Shown: positions 35,647 through 48,461, counted from the stretch's first letter. The stretch is 64,000 nucleotides of DNA from Hyparrhenia diplandra (GCA_015847255.1 JADLZK010011212.1:124001-188000), one strand, 5' to 3'. Program-made: numbers and translations. The notes: generated by a model not told the origin, from the sequence alone.

Positions 35647-38524
35647 ATGGGGACACCAACAGATGGACGCACTCCCTTGAGTGATTTAACAAACGTGCAA
35701 ACCCCAGGTACGTGATTAAACAAAGATTCAGACAATACAGGTAAATCAGTACATGCTTCGTATATATAACACCACCATGCCGATCAGATTGCGCAGAAGA
35801 AGAGCGCAGGAAGGAAGAAAGAAATAGGAGACAACGTGAGTACCGCGCAAGAGTAAGGGCACAACAAACGGATGAACAAAGGGAGGAGATAAATAGAAAG
35901 AAGCGTGAGTATCGCGCGCGGCGAAATGCTGAAAGAGCTGCACTTTCAACACCAGCGGAACAAACGCGGTCTTCGGCAGGTAATGATGATCAGATTCAAA
36001 ATGATTTGCCTTAACAAGTAAAAATATGATGAGTCATAATATTCTTTTTCGTCCCTTGTCGGCTTAAAAAGGACCAACCCCATCGACAGTTCTGCAACAG
36101 TCGGCCGTGGTTCAACAGTCGGTTGTTCCAAGTGCACTTTCAACACCTCCTGCACAACTACGACTGTCGGCAGGTAATGATATCTAGATTCAACATATGA
36201 TTTGAGTTAATAGGTTAATATATGCTGAGTCGTATTAATCTTTTTCGTCCCTTGTCGGCTTATAAAGGACCAACCCCATCGACAGTCGTGCAACAGTCAG
36301 CTGTTCTGAGTGCACTTGGAACACCAGCGGCACAACCTCGACTACGCAGCTGTCGCTTCAGTCCAAAGAAAATGAAATCCCTCATCATGGTAAGCTTGAC
36401 CATAATTCCTAGAAATATATGCTTATTATGTTCATTCAAAAGCATATACATATTTTTGTGCTGAAGTATATCACTACAGGTCTTTCTTCCAATTAATATC
36501 GTAAATTACCACTGGTACTTAGCGATTGTTAATGCTTCAGAAGGCGAGATACATGTTTTAGATTCTTTCGAGACCAAATGAAAAACTTTAAAGATCTCAG
36601 ATTTACGGTATGTATATACATTTAAATCTGGATCATAACAGTTAATCTCCACGTTCTAATTCTTAGGGATCCTGTCATTAACAGTTAATAGGAATGGAAA
36701 GACTCATAAAGCATGCATCAGGAAACTACAACTGGACAAAAAAAAATGGAAACACGGGACCAGTGTCGCATCTTGGAAAATTAAACATATGATCACCGAA
36801 ACAATGCAAAATGATGGGTAAAAGATCATCTATACTTGTTGTGTACATGGCAATGCCAGACTATGATTGATTTCTGTATATCTCTCATTTTTCTTTTTTA
36901 AATTCTTGCACAGTGTAAGTTGTGGATTATGGATGCTTAACTTTATGGAGTACTGGACCGGAAGTGCTTTATCTGACCCTATTACCCAGGTAATTTCATC
37001 ATAGTCATAGGAATATTTCTAAATATTTCTTAGATTGGTTAATAATCAGGACTTGTTCATATTTATAGGATGACATAAGTAACTTCAGATTGAAACTGGC
37101 AGCAATCTTGTATAACTCCACGCTAAACACAGCGAGAGGGTTACAGGATGATGATGGGCAAGCTGAGTACGCCAACAATAATCAAGATGATGATGTCATG
37201 ATCATTGATGATGATGATGATGTCATACAAATGTTACTCTCTGGCACAGTAACATGGACAAACAAGAAAGATTTATTGTCTGCAATTCGGTCATGGATCT
37301 TAGTGAACAACGACCCTGAGGCTTTAGAGTAAGTAATTATAAAGTAAAATATTTTATTCTAATTTAATGATCTTCCAAGCGACCCTATTACAAATTCTAC
37401 AAGGAATAACTTGGTTGTTATCTTGGTTTTTTAGCAAAGAAGAATGGGTCCGAAGCACGCAACCGTACCCGATTTCTTTATCTCGCAGAAATATTACCCG
37501 ATATTATAAATGAAAACATGGAGATGAATCATCATTGCTTCAGTCTTGCTGTTTGGATGGTTGCTTCAAACAATGCCTCTTTGTTGGAGAAAGCCAATTA
37601 CCACTATATGAACTTGGAGTTTGCTGTGAGTCGATATAATTGTTCACTAATGTATATTATATATTATTACTTGTATCAGTAGGGTAGGTATAATGATGTT
37701 TCTTGCTAAATAAACAGTGGATAACTCAACTTGGACGAGACTCAAGATACCGTGACGAGATAGACTACAAAGAACTAGCAAAATTGTTTCAGTGCGGACC
37801 TAATAGGGACTACAAAATTCAGAATTGTAGCACTGTAAGTGAATGTTCATTAAACTCCTTTCAAAACTTATATTTTTTTTTGCACTTATTGTTTCTGTGT
37901 TTCTTTACAGATTCTATTGCCATACTATCGAGACAGGGCCCATATTTTATACATATTAGATAGGGCTAACAAAATTGTGCACATTTTGGATCCCCATGGT
38001 CCAATTCTAAAATGCAGAAACACAGATCGAACCATGCCATATACACAGGCATTAGAGATGGTTTTGAAAGATTTCAGTCTTGCCATGAAATTGGTTTGTC
38101 TGCGTGGACCGAGGATATTCTTTCCCTGGCATCGTGAATTAAAATGGAATCATCCAAGAACTTATAAATGGTAACATATTCTATTGTGATTTCTCTTATT
38201 GTTAAATATATATATATATATTCATTTGATTTAACTACAACAACTCTCAACTTCTCCAGGCAAGTGACAGGTTACCTTGTCTACAACTACCTAAAGTTGT
38301 GGAATGGTGTTGAAAGATCATTGGGGGTTATCAACACAGTAAGCATACACAATTTCTATTAATATTTTAGGCGTTATATGTCAAATTAGTAAGGTAATAA
38401 CTTATTATATTATATATATCTATATTTCGAGAGTTCAGTAAGGATGGAATTTTTGGTTGATATCTTGAAGAGCAGCACAAATGAATGTGCATCCAACATC
38501 CTGGAGAACTGCATGATCTACTGA
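35647..38524 (+). pseudogene. Ulp1-like (C48) cysteine protease gene, one in-frame stop
   Basis: Exons read in phase: 35647-35707, 35797-35979, 36072-36173, 36268-36389, 36480-about 36608, about 36667-36820, about 36915-36988, 37069-37329, about 37433-37626, about 37719-37837, about 37912-38170, about 38261-38340 and 38432-38524. The start MGTPTDGRTPLSDLTNV and the following R/E-rich coil are typical of transposon-borne grass Ulp1 genes. C48 proteases cleave SUMO-like tags (family knowledge). Catalytic His (VNYHWYLAIV), Asp (IHVLDSF) and Cys (CGLWMLNFMEYW) are all present. TGA at 36579-36581 interrupts the frame just after the Asp motif. A second Ulp1-like region follows, with YILDRANKIVHILDP and GYLVYNYLKLWNG; its catalytic Cys position is not Cys. 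The upstream open frame at 34464-34772 may be a 5' leader and is not included. Confidence 0.65.
35980..36389 (+). repeat. Tandem duplication of an intron-exon pair in the Ulp1-like gene
   Basis: Intron plus exon 35980-36173 is repeated from 36174 with a 194-bp period. Both introns begin GTAATGAT and contain CTTTTTCGTCCCTTGTCGGC. Both exons begin GPTPSTV.QQSAV in the same phase, so the duplication keeps the reading frame. Confidence 0.88.
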
Positions 38525-38743
38525 AACAAATAAATTAGTAGTGTATAATATGTCACACGTGACTTTGTTAAGGCTTGTTATGGACAAGTGTATTCAAGAT
38601 ACTTTATATTTTACTTTGTTTTAATTGCAATGATTATACCTGGTTTATTATATATAATAATTGTGTGTGATTTAAACTATTGAAAAATGCCTTGTTTGGT
38701 GATTTACATGCGATTGGGTTATTTACATGTGAATTGCACGGAT

Positions 38744-38777
38744 AAAACCGTTCGCGTTAGCACGGGCATTATACTAG
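38744..38777 (+). mobile_element. Helitron-like 3' terminus
   Basis: A hairpin with CCGT/ACGG stem lies 11 bases before CTAG|T. Compare the 22363-22396 terminus. Confidence 0.6.
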
Positions 38778-39072
38778 TGGGAGTTAATAAACAAAATAGC
38801 TATTTGAGGTGTTGGCTACAAAAATTAGCCACTAATAAAATCCTGATCCTCTCTAGGGTCACGCCGTCAAAAGTACGTGATGATTGTAAGCTATAAGACG
38901 ATTTTCTAATAATATTGACTTTTACTGATATGTTCATTGATTCGATTTGTCAAAAAAAGTTCATTGATACGGTGTAAGAACAGTGACGTAAGCACTTGAA
39001 ACAATTCTGAGGTCATCCATGTGATGTAAGCAACAGTGACGTTGGCACATGTCACACGATCTACTCAACTGT
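38778..39072. other. Duplicate of 33480-33720, no gene
   Basis: AATAGCTATTTGAGGTGTTGG, AAAATCCTGATCCTCT and the ACAGTGACGTAAGCACTTGA block follow the same order as at 33480-33720. Confidence 0.7.
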
Positions 39073-39340
39073 GGGCTTGTTTAGATTGCTAAAATTTCTA
39101 ATCTTTTTTCTCACTTTCTCTCCATCACATCACATAAAATACATCAAAAGACACATGTTTGGAGTATTAAATATAGGTAAAAAAATAACTAATTACACAG
39201 TTTAGATGTACATTGCGAGAGGCGATTCTTTTGAGCCTAGTTACTCCATGATAGGATGATATTTACCACTAACAAACGAAACGTGCTACGATTATGCGAT
39301 GTGACATGCGGTTACAAATTTTAACAATCTAAACAAGGCC
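39073..39340. mobile_element. MITE, GGCCTTGTTTA family, copy 3
   Basis: GGGCTTGTTTAGATTG and CAATCTAAACAAGGCC are inverted termini of about 15 bp. The body shares TTTTGAGCCTAGTTA-type sequence with copies 1 and 2, but this is a more diverged, separate insertion. Confidence 0.85.
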
Positions 39341-40490
39341 TGTGTTGGAGCTACGAACTGGTAGTGATGGCCCACCATGGCGCTACATCCTCAGTCATCT
39401 TCATTATAGGTAGAAAATCAAAGGTGACATCCGTACACTAATAAAAGTAATAAATAATGATCTGTGAAAAAACTAATAAACGGTGTGAAATCATTTTCCT
39501 TATTGTAAGCACCAACACATAGCAATCTAGCAACACCACTTTATTTCAATTCACAAGCTTATTTTCCTGTCGGATACATCAATGAAGTACAATCATGACA
39601 ACTAAGGGTAAATTAGACAAACCATACTATAAAACACAACTCTAAAAATAAGCAGCTCCAACTCCACAAAGAGCCAGCTCTAGCTAGATTTCTAGAGTGG
39701 AGTTGCTCTGTCTAAAGTTAGAGTCATGCTAAACGGGCCCTAATACACGGAATCGAGGAAGTCTATGTAGCGAGGCTGACCCTTAGGTTGGCAATGTTGG
39801 TTTAACGCTCGTTCTTTACCTAAAAAGCCTGTGAACACCTCTAGGAAGACTCGTCGGGGAGGTGCACAATAGAAGTTTCCTAGAATCACCTAGGCCACCT
39901 AAAACTCCAGCAAAATTCATGAAGAGAAGTGTTGGAGAACAAGAGGATTGTAAAAGTCAATGTTGAAGCATAAGGCAAAAAGTGTATTAGAGATATGTAT
40001 TTTATCGATTTATTATTAATACTTCAATTGGCTTTTCCTTTGTGAAATTGTAATAGTTGTATATTTCTCTTTTTACTTGGTCTAATAAAAATCCGGCAAA
40101 TCTCTTGCCGTCTTTCTAAAAAAAGCATTGCTCCTCTCTTAAATCATGGAGTCTAACAAATGAGCACACACGTCTGTCCCTCATCGGCTTTCATCCTCAT
40201 CTTGCAACCAAAAATAGAGACCGCCGCGTGGTCGCTCCAGGTCCCCACTGCGCACGAACTGCTGTCCCTGTTCATCTGGCCAAACTGACCATGACGTGAG
40301 CTTATGACTAAGAATGGGTATGAATTAAACTTGTTTATTCTACATTCAGGCGGAGGTTTGGGTAATCAGTAGTGAAGTATTAATGCAAGCTTCTATATAT
40401 ATACATATATTATTACTACCATCATACTCCCCAAAAAAAAAAAAAAAGTTTTAGAATTTAAAAATTTATCCAAAAAAACATGATGTTTTG
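39341..40490. other. AT-rich spacer, no gene seen
   Basis: No gene is supported. GTTGGAGCTACGAACTGGTAGT at the start recalls about 21653. The stretch near 40070-40125 (TAATAAAAATCCGGCAAATC, then an A run) looks like the 3' tail of a retroelement, but no body can be traced. Confidence 0.5.
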
Positions 40491-40561
40491 ATATAAAAGA
40501 GTATCTTCCTATCTTCAATACAAACAGACTTGACTAGAAATAGGAAGATACTCTTTTATAT
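40491..40561. repeat. Perfect 22-bp inverted repeat with 27-nt loop
   Basis: Arms 40491-40512 (ATATAAAAGAGTATCTTCCT plus two bases) and 40540-40561 are exact reverse complements. It could be a small MITE or hairpin RNA source; nothing else shows which. Confidence 0.85.
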
Positions 40562-41363
40562 TAACTTTATCTATAAATCTTATATCTAGCTAATATATTT
40601 CAGCCCCTAAATAATCTCAAATCAAAAGAAAGTTTCAAGCAAAAAGTTTATATGCCATGGAAAACTACAATTTATGTACGGGCAAGTCTCCATTCGAGAT
40701 GAATGGAGAGCTTTGAAAATTTAAATAACAAAACTGATAATTTAAAACAAATATTTGGGACAAAACTATTTCAAATCAAAAACTTATCATCAGCTATAAA
40801 TTTAGATTGTGTCGAGCATTACAACTTTCTTGTAGACCATGTCAATATCCGAGGTCGTTTATGAAAATTTTGAAGTTTACGCAAGCTAGGCGCTGCGTCT
40901 AGGATCCCTCGAACGGGGAGGTTGTGCTTAGACGAGATAAGCCTGGGCTGGCGGTGAGCTCGAAAGGCGACCTGCACGGGTTCTGGGTTCACCTCGCCGC
41001 TCCCGGCGGGGGCCGGGACGCCGGGGGGAGGAGGGAGAACGCCGGGCGGCCGAGCGAATCTCCCGGGCGGAGCATCGGTGCGGTACCGACTGACGACGGG
41101 AGTGACGAAGTGGGTGTTGGGTCGGGCTGGAGGAAGCAACCTGCTGTCCTAGTTGGTGCTGGGCGGTGAGGTGGGTCTTGCCGGAACCGACGTCCGGCAC
41201 CTGTTCGACGTTTTGCGCCTAGGGATTTTCCTGAAGCTCAGGTACGTTTTAGTACTCTGCTTTGGTACTGCTTTGTTTTCGAACTGTGTCGAGCAATTTG
41301 AGAAGAAGCCGAACGCCTGCTATTACTCGGTGTGGAAGCTAAGTCTTCTTACGGAGTACGATA

Positions 41364-43835
41364 ATGGCCGGACATGGTTCTCCATCTCCTGGATCTGCGT
41401 ACCCAGTGAGGTTGAAAAGGCGTCATTCAGCTCCTGCTATGGTCATGTCGTTTGACCTGTTAGTCGGTGTTGGACGATCATGGAAAGGATCTAGATTCTG
41501 GGCGCTAGATAACGAGAGTCTCGTAGATAGCGAGGATAATGATAGCAAGCTAAGTCTTGCGATCTCTGATGTCGACTCGGTTATTTCGGAGAAGACGCTC
41601 TTGCGTGATGCTTATCGCGTAGGGTTCTCGGTCGATGAAGTAATCAGAGCTGATGCTCTGTTAAGTGAAAACTTTAACTCCCTAGAATTTGCTTCCTTAG
41701 ACAGAGGGGCTGGACATGTATCTCATAGACAGCCACTTGCATCTAGAATTTCGGAGGCTGTGGCGGATTTGAGATCGAAGAAATTTCAGAAACCTTGGAA
41801 GGGGCCGCTGCCTAAACCAAGATCTCCAATCCGACAGAAGTTGGGGGATTTACAGATCAAGGATGTGCGATGCTCTAGTTCTAATGGAGAAATTCGATTT
41901 TTGAAGGACTTCTGTGAACAAGGAAGAAGATATATTGATTTTGATTCAGCGGTGGGGGTGACGGGTGAGACAAAATTGGACTCCGTGCGCAACGGGTCGC
42001 CAGGCCAGCCAAGGGTGGATTGGTGGACAGGGTGCCCGGGAATTAAGGTGGGTTCACACCCTGTCTTTAAACCAACGAAGGGATTAAACCTTCTGTTTAA
42101 AGCGGGGGGAGTACCGAGGGGTTTTGCGGCGCGCCGGGAGGACTTAAAGGCCGGGAAGGGATCTTTTCAGATCAATTCCTTCACGTGCCGTAGCCTCTCT
42201 TTAGCGGAAGTGCTTACCCAGGGGCGCATCCCCAAGCGTGAGTCTTGGTCGTTGAAGATGGCGGGCGACGATTGTGCTCGTGGAAGGGAAGAAAGAAGGG
42301 GTCACTATGGTCCGTATCGGCGGGATCGCGGCGTGGTTGGTGCCGATCGCTATCGGGACACCAGGGATGGCGCGGGCTTGGAGGGGTGGCGTCACCAATG
42401 ATACCCGTAGCGGCAGATTTGGAAACTTTGGAAGGGCCGGGCTGGCCACGTCCCGCCCGTCCGGTTTTGGAAGGGGTGGTGCTCATCCAATCGCGCTGGT
42501 AGGTGGGGTGGCAAGAAAACAAGAGGCAGTCGCAGGGACAGGGCAAAGATGATGTGCTAGTCAACGCCATGGCCATAGATGGCATTGAAGTTGGTGAAGG
42601 GAAAGGTTCTGGGACGGGAGGCCGGGTGTGTGACTGAGGAGCAGGGAGGCAGTAAAGGAAGTGGCGAGGTGGGCAAGGCAAACAATCGCTGCTCAAAGTG
42701 TTGAGAAGAAGGGTCATTCAAAGCATTGTCGTGCAAAGGCGAGGCTTATTGTGTGATACGTGATTCACGGGACCACATGAATCACAAGTGTCCGCTCCTT
42801 CGGGCACCAAGGCCGGTGGCTCACGCTGCGAGCTATCTTTGTGACAGGGTTGGGTTTCTACCATATACCTCACCCACCTCTACCGGGATGAAGAAAGACT
42901 CCAAATCAGCTCGGGTTCTTGTGGTCGGTGGTTCTTTGTCTTGAAGCGGTGGACCGTGCAACTAAGGAGGGTGGTGCCGGTTAAGTGGAACTGGGAAATC
43001 AAGGATCTTGGAGAAGGGAAATTCCTTACCCAATTCCCCTCTAAAAGCGGAGCTGCGGCGATCAATTGCCTACTGAGGTGCCGACGCTAAAGGTGAAGGG
43101 GTAACCAATGGAGCGAGAATCCAGTTTGAGGAATGGCGAGGGAACAGGAGGAGGGGGCTTTCTCTTGCCTAATGTGTGGGTGAGAGTATGGGGTATCAGA
43201 CCCCCCACCCCCCGCCCGCGCGCGAGTTCCTCATTTTATGGGCTGTTGGGACCTTGCTTGGAGTCGACACGGTCGGTGGACATGGAAACCACTAGGAAAA
43301 ACAAGTTCGGTCGCATTTTGGTGGCGGTACTTGACCCAAAGTTGATCCCTAGGGAGCTGGATGTAGTCATAGGGGATCATTTTTTGAGCTAGAGTTTGAA
43401 GTTGAGAAGAAAGGTTTCGATGAAAACGGGGAGGAAGTGGACATTGTGTGTGGTCCGGTGGGGAGGATGAGGAGGATGGTGAAAGAGAGGGTGATAATCA
43501 CAATGAGGAGAATGGTTTCGGGGATGATCTTTGAGCAGTCGCGTGAGAAGCATGAGGAAAAGGATGATGGTGGTAGAGAGAAGGGAAATAAGGGCATGCC
43601 TCAGTCCAGCAATCCCGGTGGTGGGGGTCATGTTCTTAGTAAAGAAGAGTTTGAGGAATTCTTGAAGTGGAAGGCCAGCTTGGTGCTTAACGGGGTGGTG
43701 AACAATGTGTTAGAAGATTCAGCGAATAAGGTGATGGAAGAAAGCGAGGTGTCTTTACAGTTTGAACCGACTCTACTCGACGGCGATGCCTTCGTTGAGA
43801 CCGGGGCTGCGGGAGGTGGCGATGGAAGAGGATGA
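41364..43835 (+). pseudogene. LINE ORF1 (DUF4283/zinc-knuckle type), broken
   Basis: A 345-codon stretch from MAGHGSPSPGSAYPVRLKRR to 42401 is followed by the zinc-knuckle region at about 42700-42800 (DSRDHMNHKCPLLRAPRP), then KWNWEIKDLGEGKFLTQFPS (about 42980-43040) and LPNVWVRVWGIRPP (about 43160-43205). This order matches ORF1 of plant L1-type elements, an RNA-binding chaperone. The pieces lie in different frames, and the first cysteines of the knuckle are unclear. A charged tail continues to about 43835 and non-coding remnants of ORF1 to about 44335. Confidence 0.72.
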
Positions 43836-44391
43836 AGGAGTGATCATTTGCCAAGGCGCCAAGTTTGCTAGTGCAGCGTGGATTCGAGGCTGTGATGAGC
43901 CCATCAAGGGCTAGTCCGCGTCCGGGTGGCGGCCGAGAACACACGTTGGTGCGTCTTTGAAGCGCGGGCATTCGGTCGAGAAATTTGGAATGCAGCAAAG
44001 GTACTATCCGAACCGAATCTCCTTTCTTTCCCTATCCAACAGCGGTTGATAATTTACGTGCTTTGGGGGTAGGGATGGGTAGTGATAGTTTTGGTTCCTT
44101 CGATCTTAATGTTCACGACTTAGTAGATAGGGCTTTTAATAACAATAATTCTAGCAATTTTGTGAATTTGGAAGAGGGCGTGTGTTCGATGGTGTGTCCG
44201 AGGTTTTGAGATAGCTTTGAGAGAAATGCTTTGGAACTTATGTGTGGCGATTTAATGGACGAAATTTTTGATGATGACAGTTATCACCTAAGTAGTGATC
44301 TACAAACTGCTGAGAGGAAGCTTTGGCGCTAAGTCGTCTAGGAAAAAGCCTCTAGAAAGTTGAAAATTAAAATTAACGGGATTAGTGCAAA

Positions 44392-47300
44392 ATGAAAGGG
44401 ATCTTTTGGAATAGCGAGAGGTCTTCGTGACTTGGCTAAAAACTAAATTCTTGAGTATCTTTGCTAAAGAGCAGGGGCTAGACTTCATTGCTCTCTTGGA
44501 AATAGGCAAAAAGGATTTTTCGCAAGCTAAGCTTGATCGTATTTGTGGGGGCAGAAATTTTGTGTGGCACTGGACGGAACCACATGGGAGATCGGGTGGC
44601 ATGTTGTTAGGAGTAAATATTGATGAATGTGATGTGGGAGGTATAGAAGATGGGGATTTCTTTATCAAGTTTCATCTTAGAAATAGGAGCGATGACTTTC
44701 ATTGGTGCTTAGTGGCGATCTATGAGGCTGCTCGGCTGAGTATAAAGAAAAGTTCTTAACGAGTTAGTCTGGGGCCTGTAGGAAAGATTCTCTTCCACTC
44801 TTGGTCGGAGGTGATTTTAATATCATTAGAAACCCAAGTGAGAAGAATAATGATAATTACGACGACCGATGGCCTTTCTTATTTAATGCTGTCATTGACG
44901 GGTTAAATTTGAGGGAAATTGAAATGTCGGGTAGGAAATTTACTTGGGCCAATTCGAGAAGTGTTCCAACTTTCGAAAAACTTGATAGGGTCCTGGCTAG
45001 TACTGAATGGGAGCAAAGATTTCCTTTAGTCACTGTTGATGCTTTGACTAGGGAAATCTCGATCATACTCCACTCCTTCTTAACACTGGTGAGAAGGTAA
45101 AAAGGAGCGGACAACCTGATTTCAAATTCGAGTTAAGCTGGTTTCTCCAGGAACACTTCTTTGACACTGTGGCCAGGGTGTGTTAATTATGGAATCTCTC
45201 CAATGAGAAAGTGGCAGAACAAGATTAGAAAACTAAGACAGTTTCTGAGGGGCTGGGCAAAGAATATAAATGGTAACTTTAAAAGGGAGAAAGAGGAATT
45301 GCTTCGGATAGCGGATGTGCTGGATGTAAAAGCTGAATCCCAGCTTTTGAGCCAACAAGAACTTGACCTGAAGCAAAGTGTGAAGGAAAGACTCACATGC
45401 TTGCTTCGGGAGGAAGAAATCAAATGGTTCCAAAGAGCAAAAACAAAAAGCCTGCTTGAAGGGGATAATAATACTAAATTTTTCCATATGGTAGCAAATG
45501 GGAAAAGAAGAAAAACTAGGATCTTTCAGTTAGAACAGGATGGGGTGCTGATTGAAGGGCAAGAAAACTTAAAAGCTTTTATAACAAAATACTATAAAGA
45601 CCTGTTTGGATCATCACAGAGAAATACTTTCTCCCTTGATGAGTCACAGACAAGTGATATACCTCAGGTTAATGAGGAGGAAAATAAGATCCTTACAGAC
45701 ATGTTTTCAGAAAAAGAAGTGAGAGAAGCCATTTTTCAAATGGAGCACAACAAGGCTCCAGGTCCTGATGGCTTTCCTGTAGAATTTTACCAAGTTTTTT
45801 GGTCTCTCATTAAAGATGACTTAATGGCCATGTTTCGAGAGTTCCACATCGGTAATCTGCCTCTCTTTAACTTAAACTTCGGGACAGTCTCTCTTATTCC
45901 AAAACAGAAAGAGGTAAAACAAATTCAGCAGTATAGACCTATTTGCATGCTTAATGTAAGCTTCAAGATTTTTACTAAGGTCTTGGCTAATAGGTTAAAT
46001 ACGGTGGCTGATAAGGTTGTTAGGAAATCACAATCCGCTTTTATGCCGGGTAGGAACATATTGGAAGGTGTTGTAGTCTTGCATGAGACAATCCACGAGC
46101 TACATAAAAGGAAGAAGAGTGGGGTGATACTTAAGCTGGACTTTGAAAAGGCATACGACAAAGTGAATTGGTCGTTTGTTCAACAAACTTTGTGTATGAA
46201 GGGTTTCTCTCCGGTTTGGTGCAAATGGATTGAACAAGTAGTGAGTCAGGGAAGTGTAGGAATCAAAGTTAATGAGGAGGTGGGCCAATGTTTCCAGACC
46301 AGGAAAGGACTTAGACAAGGCGACCCCTTGTCACCCGTCCTTTTTAACCTTGTGGCGGATATGTTGGCTATTCTGGTTTCGAGAACCAAGGAGCATGGTC
46401 AGTTTAGGGGTTTAGTACCTAATCTGGTAGATGATGGGCTTTCTATTCTGCAATATGCAGACGACACGATTTTATTCTTAGAAGATGATTTGGTAGAAGA
46501 TAGGAATTTGAAACTCGTGTTACTGACCTTCGAAAAGCTGTCAGGACTTAAAATTAATTTCCACAAGAGCGAACTACTGTGTTTCGGCGAAGCCAAGGTT
46601 AGAGGGAAAGAGTATGTGGATCTCTTTGGTTGTTTAGAGGGAGGCTTTCCGTTTAAATACTTAGGAATTCCGATGCAATTTCGAAAGCTCTCCAACAAGC
46701 ATTGGAGGCGTCGAAGAACGCTTCAAAAAGAAATTAAGTAGCTAGAAAGGAAAATTCTTATCTTCGGAGGCAGACTAGTGCTGATTAACTCGGTCTTGTC
46801 TAGTCTTCCTTTGTTTATGATGTCCTTTTTCATTATCCCTAAAGGGGTGCGGAAAAGGCTGGACTACTATCGGTCCAGGTTTTTTTGGCAGTGTGATGAT
46901 CACAAAAAGAAGTACAGATTGGCTAAATGGAGCATCCTGTGTAAGCCTAGATGTATGGGGGGACTAGGAATCTTGAATTTGGAGATTCGAGAACAGGTGT
47001 CTACTTAGCAAGTGGCTGTTCAAGTTGTTTAATGAGGAAGGTTTATGGCAAAATGTTCTTAAAAAGAAATATGTCAAGAACAAATGTTTATCTGAGATAG
47101 GAAAAAAGCCGGGAGACTCTCATTTTTGGTCGGGACTAATGGAGGTGAAGGAGGAGTTGCTACAACATGGGCGGTTTAAGGTTCAAAATGGCGAACAAAC
47201 GAGATTCAGGGAAGATGTATGGGTCGGTCATGAACCGCTAACGCGGCAATTCCCGGACTTGTACAGAATAGTGAGGAAAAGAGGGGTCTCGGTGGCTAAG

Positions 47301-48050
47301 GTACTCAGCTCGTGTCCTTTGAATATCTCATTTAGGCGAGGGTTGGTAGGGGAGAGACTTCAAGATTGGCTCAGGTTGGTATCCTTAGTGGTGCGGTTGA
47401 GCTAACTAGGAAAGGGACATTTTCTTGTGGCAATTAAAGAAAAATGGAACGTTCTCTTCTCAGTCTCTTTACAAAGAAATAATGAAGGGTAATAGAATTG
47501 AAGGCAAACATATGTTCTGGAAAGCAAAAATTCCGTTGAAAGTTAAAATTTTCCTTTGGTACTTAAAAGGGGTGTAATCCTTACAGAGGATAATCTAGTT
47601 AAAAGAAAGTGGAAAGGGAACTCTAAATGCGATTTTTGTGGTTTGGAAGAAAACATCCAACACCTTTTCTTTGAGTGTCGGGTGGCAAGAATTATGCGGA
47701 ACACTATTTTCATCACTTTAAATATTCGGCAACCAAGGAGCACTTCTCATATGTTTGGTTCTTGGCTTAGGAGTTTTACTCCAGGAATTAGAAATCAAAT
47801 TATTGTGGGAATGGCGGCCATGTGTTGGGCCATTTGGTTGAATAGAAATGATGCGGTGTTCCAAGGAAAAATTTCTAACTCATATTTGCAGGTACTTTTC
47901 AGGGGAACTTATTGGATTCGGCAATGGTTCCTGCTGTCTAAAGAGGAAGAGAGAGATGCGATGAAGGAAGGTTGCAGGCTTCTTGAAGGAATGGCGTTGA
48001 AATTGTTTGGCTCCAGGTGTTGGAGGAATTTGAAGAGGGTGGCTTTGTAA
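44392..48050 (+). pseudogene. LINE ORF2: endonuclease, reverse transcriptase, zf-RVT, broken
   Basis: The start MKGIFWN is usual for plant L1 ORF2. The endonuclease is split by frameshifts: GLDFIALLEIGKKDF, GGDFNIIRNPSEK (about 44803), GRKFTWANSR, then DHTPLLL (about 45060) in another frame. A 526-codon frame (45161-46741) covers the reverse transcriptase: HNKAPGPDGFPVEFYQ, LIPKQKEV, QYRPICMLNVSFKIFTKVL, KLDFEKAYDKVNW, GLRQGDPLSPVLFNLV and the catalytic LQYADDTILF (about 46450-46479). A stop at 46739 is followed by GGRLVLINSVLSSLP, and the zf-RVT part CDFCGLEENIQHLFFEC (about 47630-47680) runs on to TAA at 48048-48050. At least one frameshift lies near 47410-47570. The enzyme would carry out target-primed reverse transcription, but this copy cannot encode it whole. 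Confidence 0.9.
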
Positions 48051-48393
48051 TTCTCTTTGTCTACGTTCAGGGTCTTTTCATGCTCTCTGTAGTTGGAGTT
48101 TGGTGTCTTGGTCTGCTGTTTGTTTACAGCTGGTGTGCCCTGTTTGTGTAAGGTTCAGACTTAGTCATTAGTCTGTTAGTGCCCGCTAAGCGGAATTCTG
48201 GGCTCAGTCCCGATTTGTATGTTTTAAGCTCTAAGCATTCAGGTGAATGTGAAGGCTGGGATATTTCTATTCCGAAATCTAAAAAAAAAGAGTATATGCC
48301 TGTTCCTGTTAATGAGAAGTTGTGTAATGCATGCAAGCACCAAATGTGAGTCAGATGAGGTGCCTCATGCTGTTGATCGCCAAGCTACATGGC

Positions 48394-48400
48394 TATATAA
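48394..48400 (+). promoter_or_regulatory. TATA box of VWA copy 2
   Basis: GGCTATATAATG lies 62 bp before the ATG at 48462, a normal spacing for a plant promoter with a short leader. The A tail of the LINE ends only about 100 bp upstream. Confidence 0.65.
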
Positions 48401-48461
48401 TGTGCCCACCACAATGTAGAAGCCTTCTCACACAACACAGCCGAGACCAAATTAGAAGAAA

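Larger units (their letters stand above)
34313..38777 (+). mobile_element. Candidate Helitron carrying the Ulp1-like gene
   Basis: The right end has CCGTTCGCGTTAGCACGG, a CCGT/ACGG hairpin, then GCATTATACTAG and T, a near-match to the common grass Helitron 3' end. The proposed left end TCTACCCTACTAATGC begins with TC as Helitrons do, but the preceding base is G, not the expected A. No empty site is available, so the left boundary is a guess. No Rep/helicase is present. Confidence 0.45.
40880..48290 (+). mobile_element. L1-type LINE retrotransposon, decayed
   Basis: A GC-rich 5' part, a nucleic-acid-binding ORF1, an ORF2 with endonuclease, reverse transcriptase and zf-RVT, a short 3' UTR and an A9 tail (about 48281-48289) appear in canonical order. 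Frameshifts and stops occur in both ORFs. I could not find a target-site duplication, and the 5' boundary is approximate. Confidence 0.9.
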
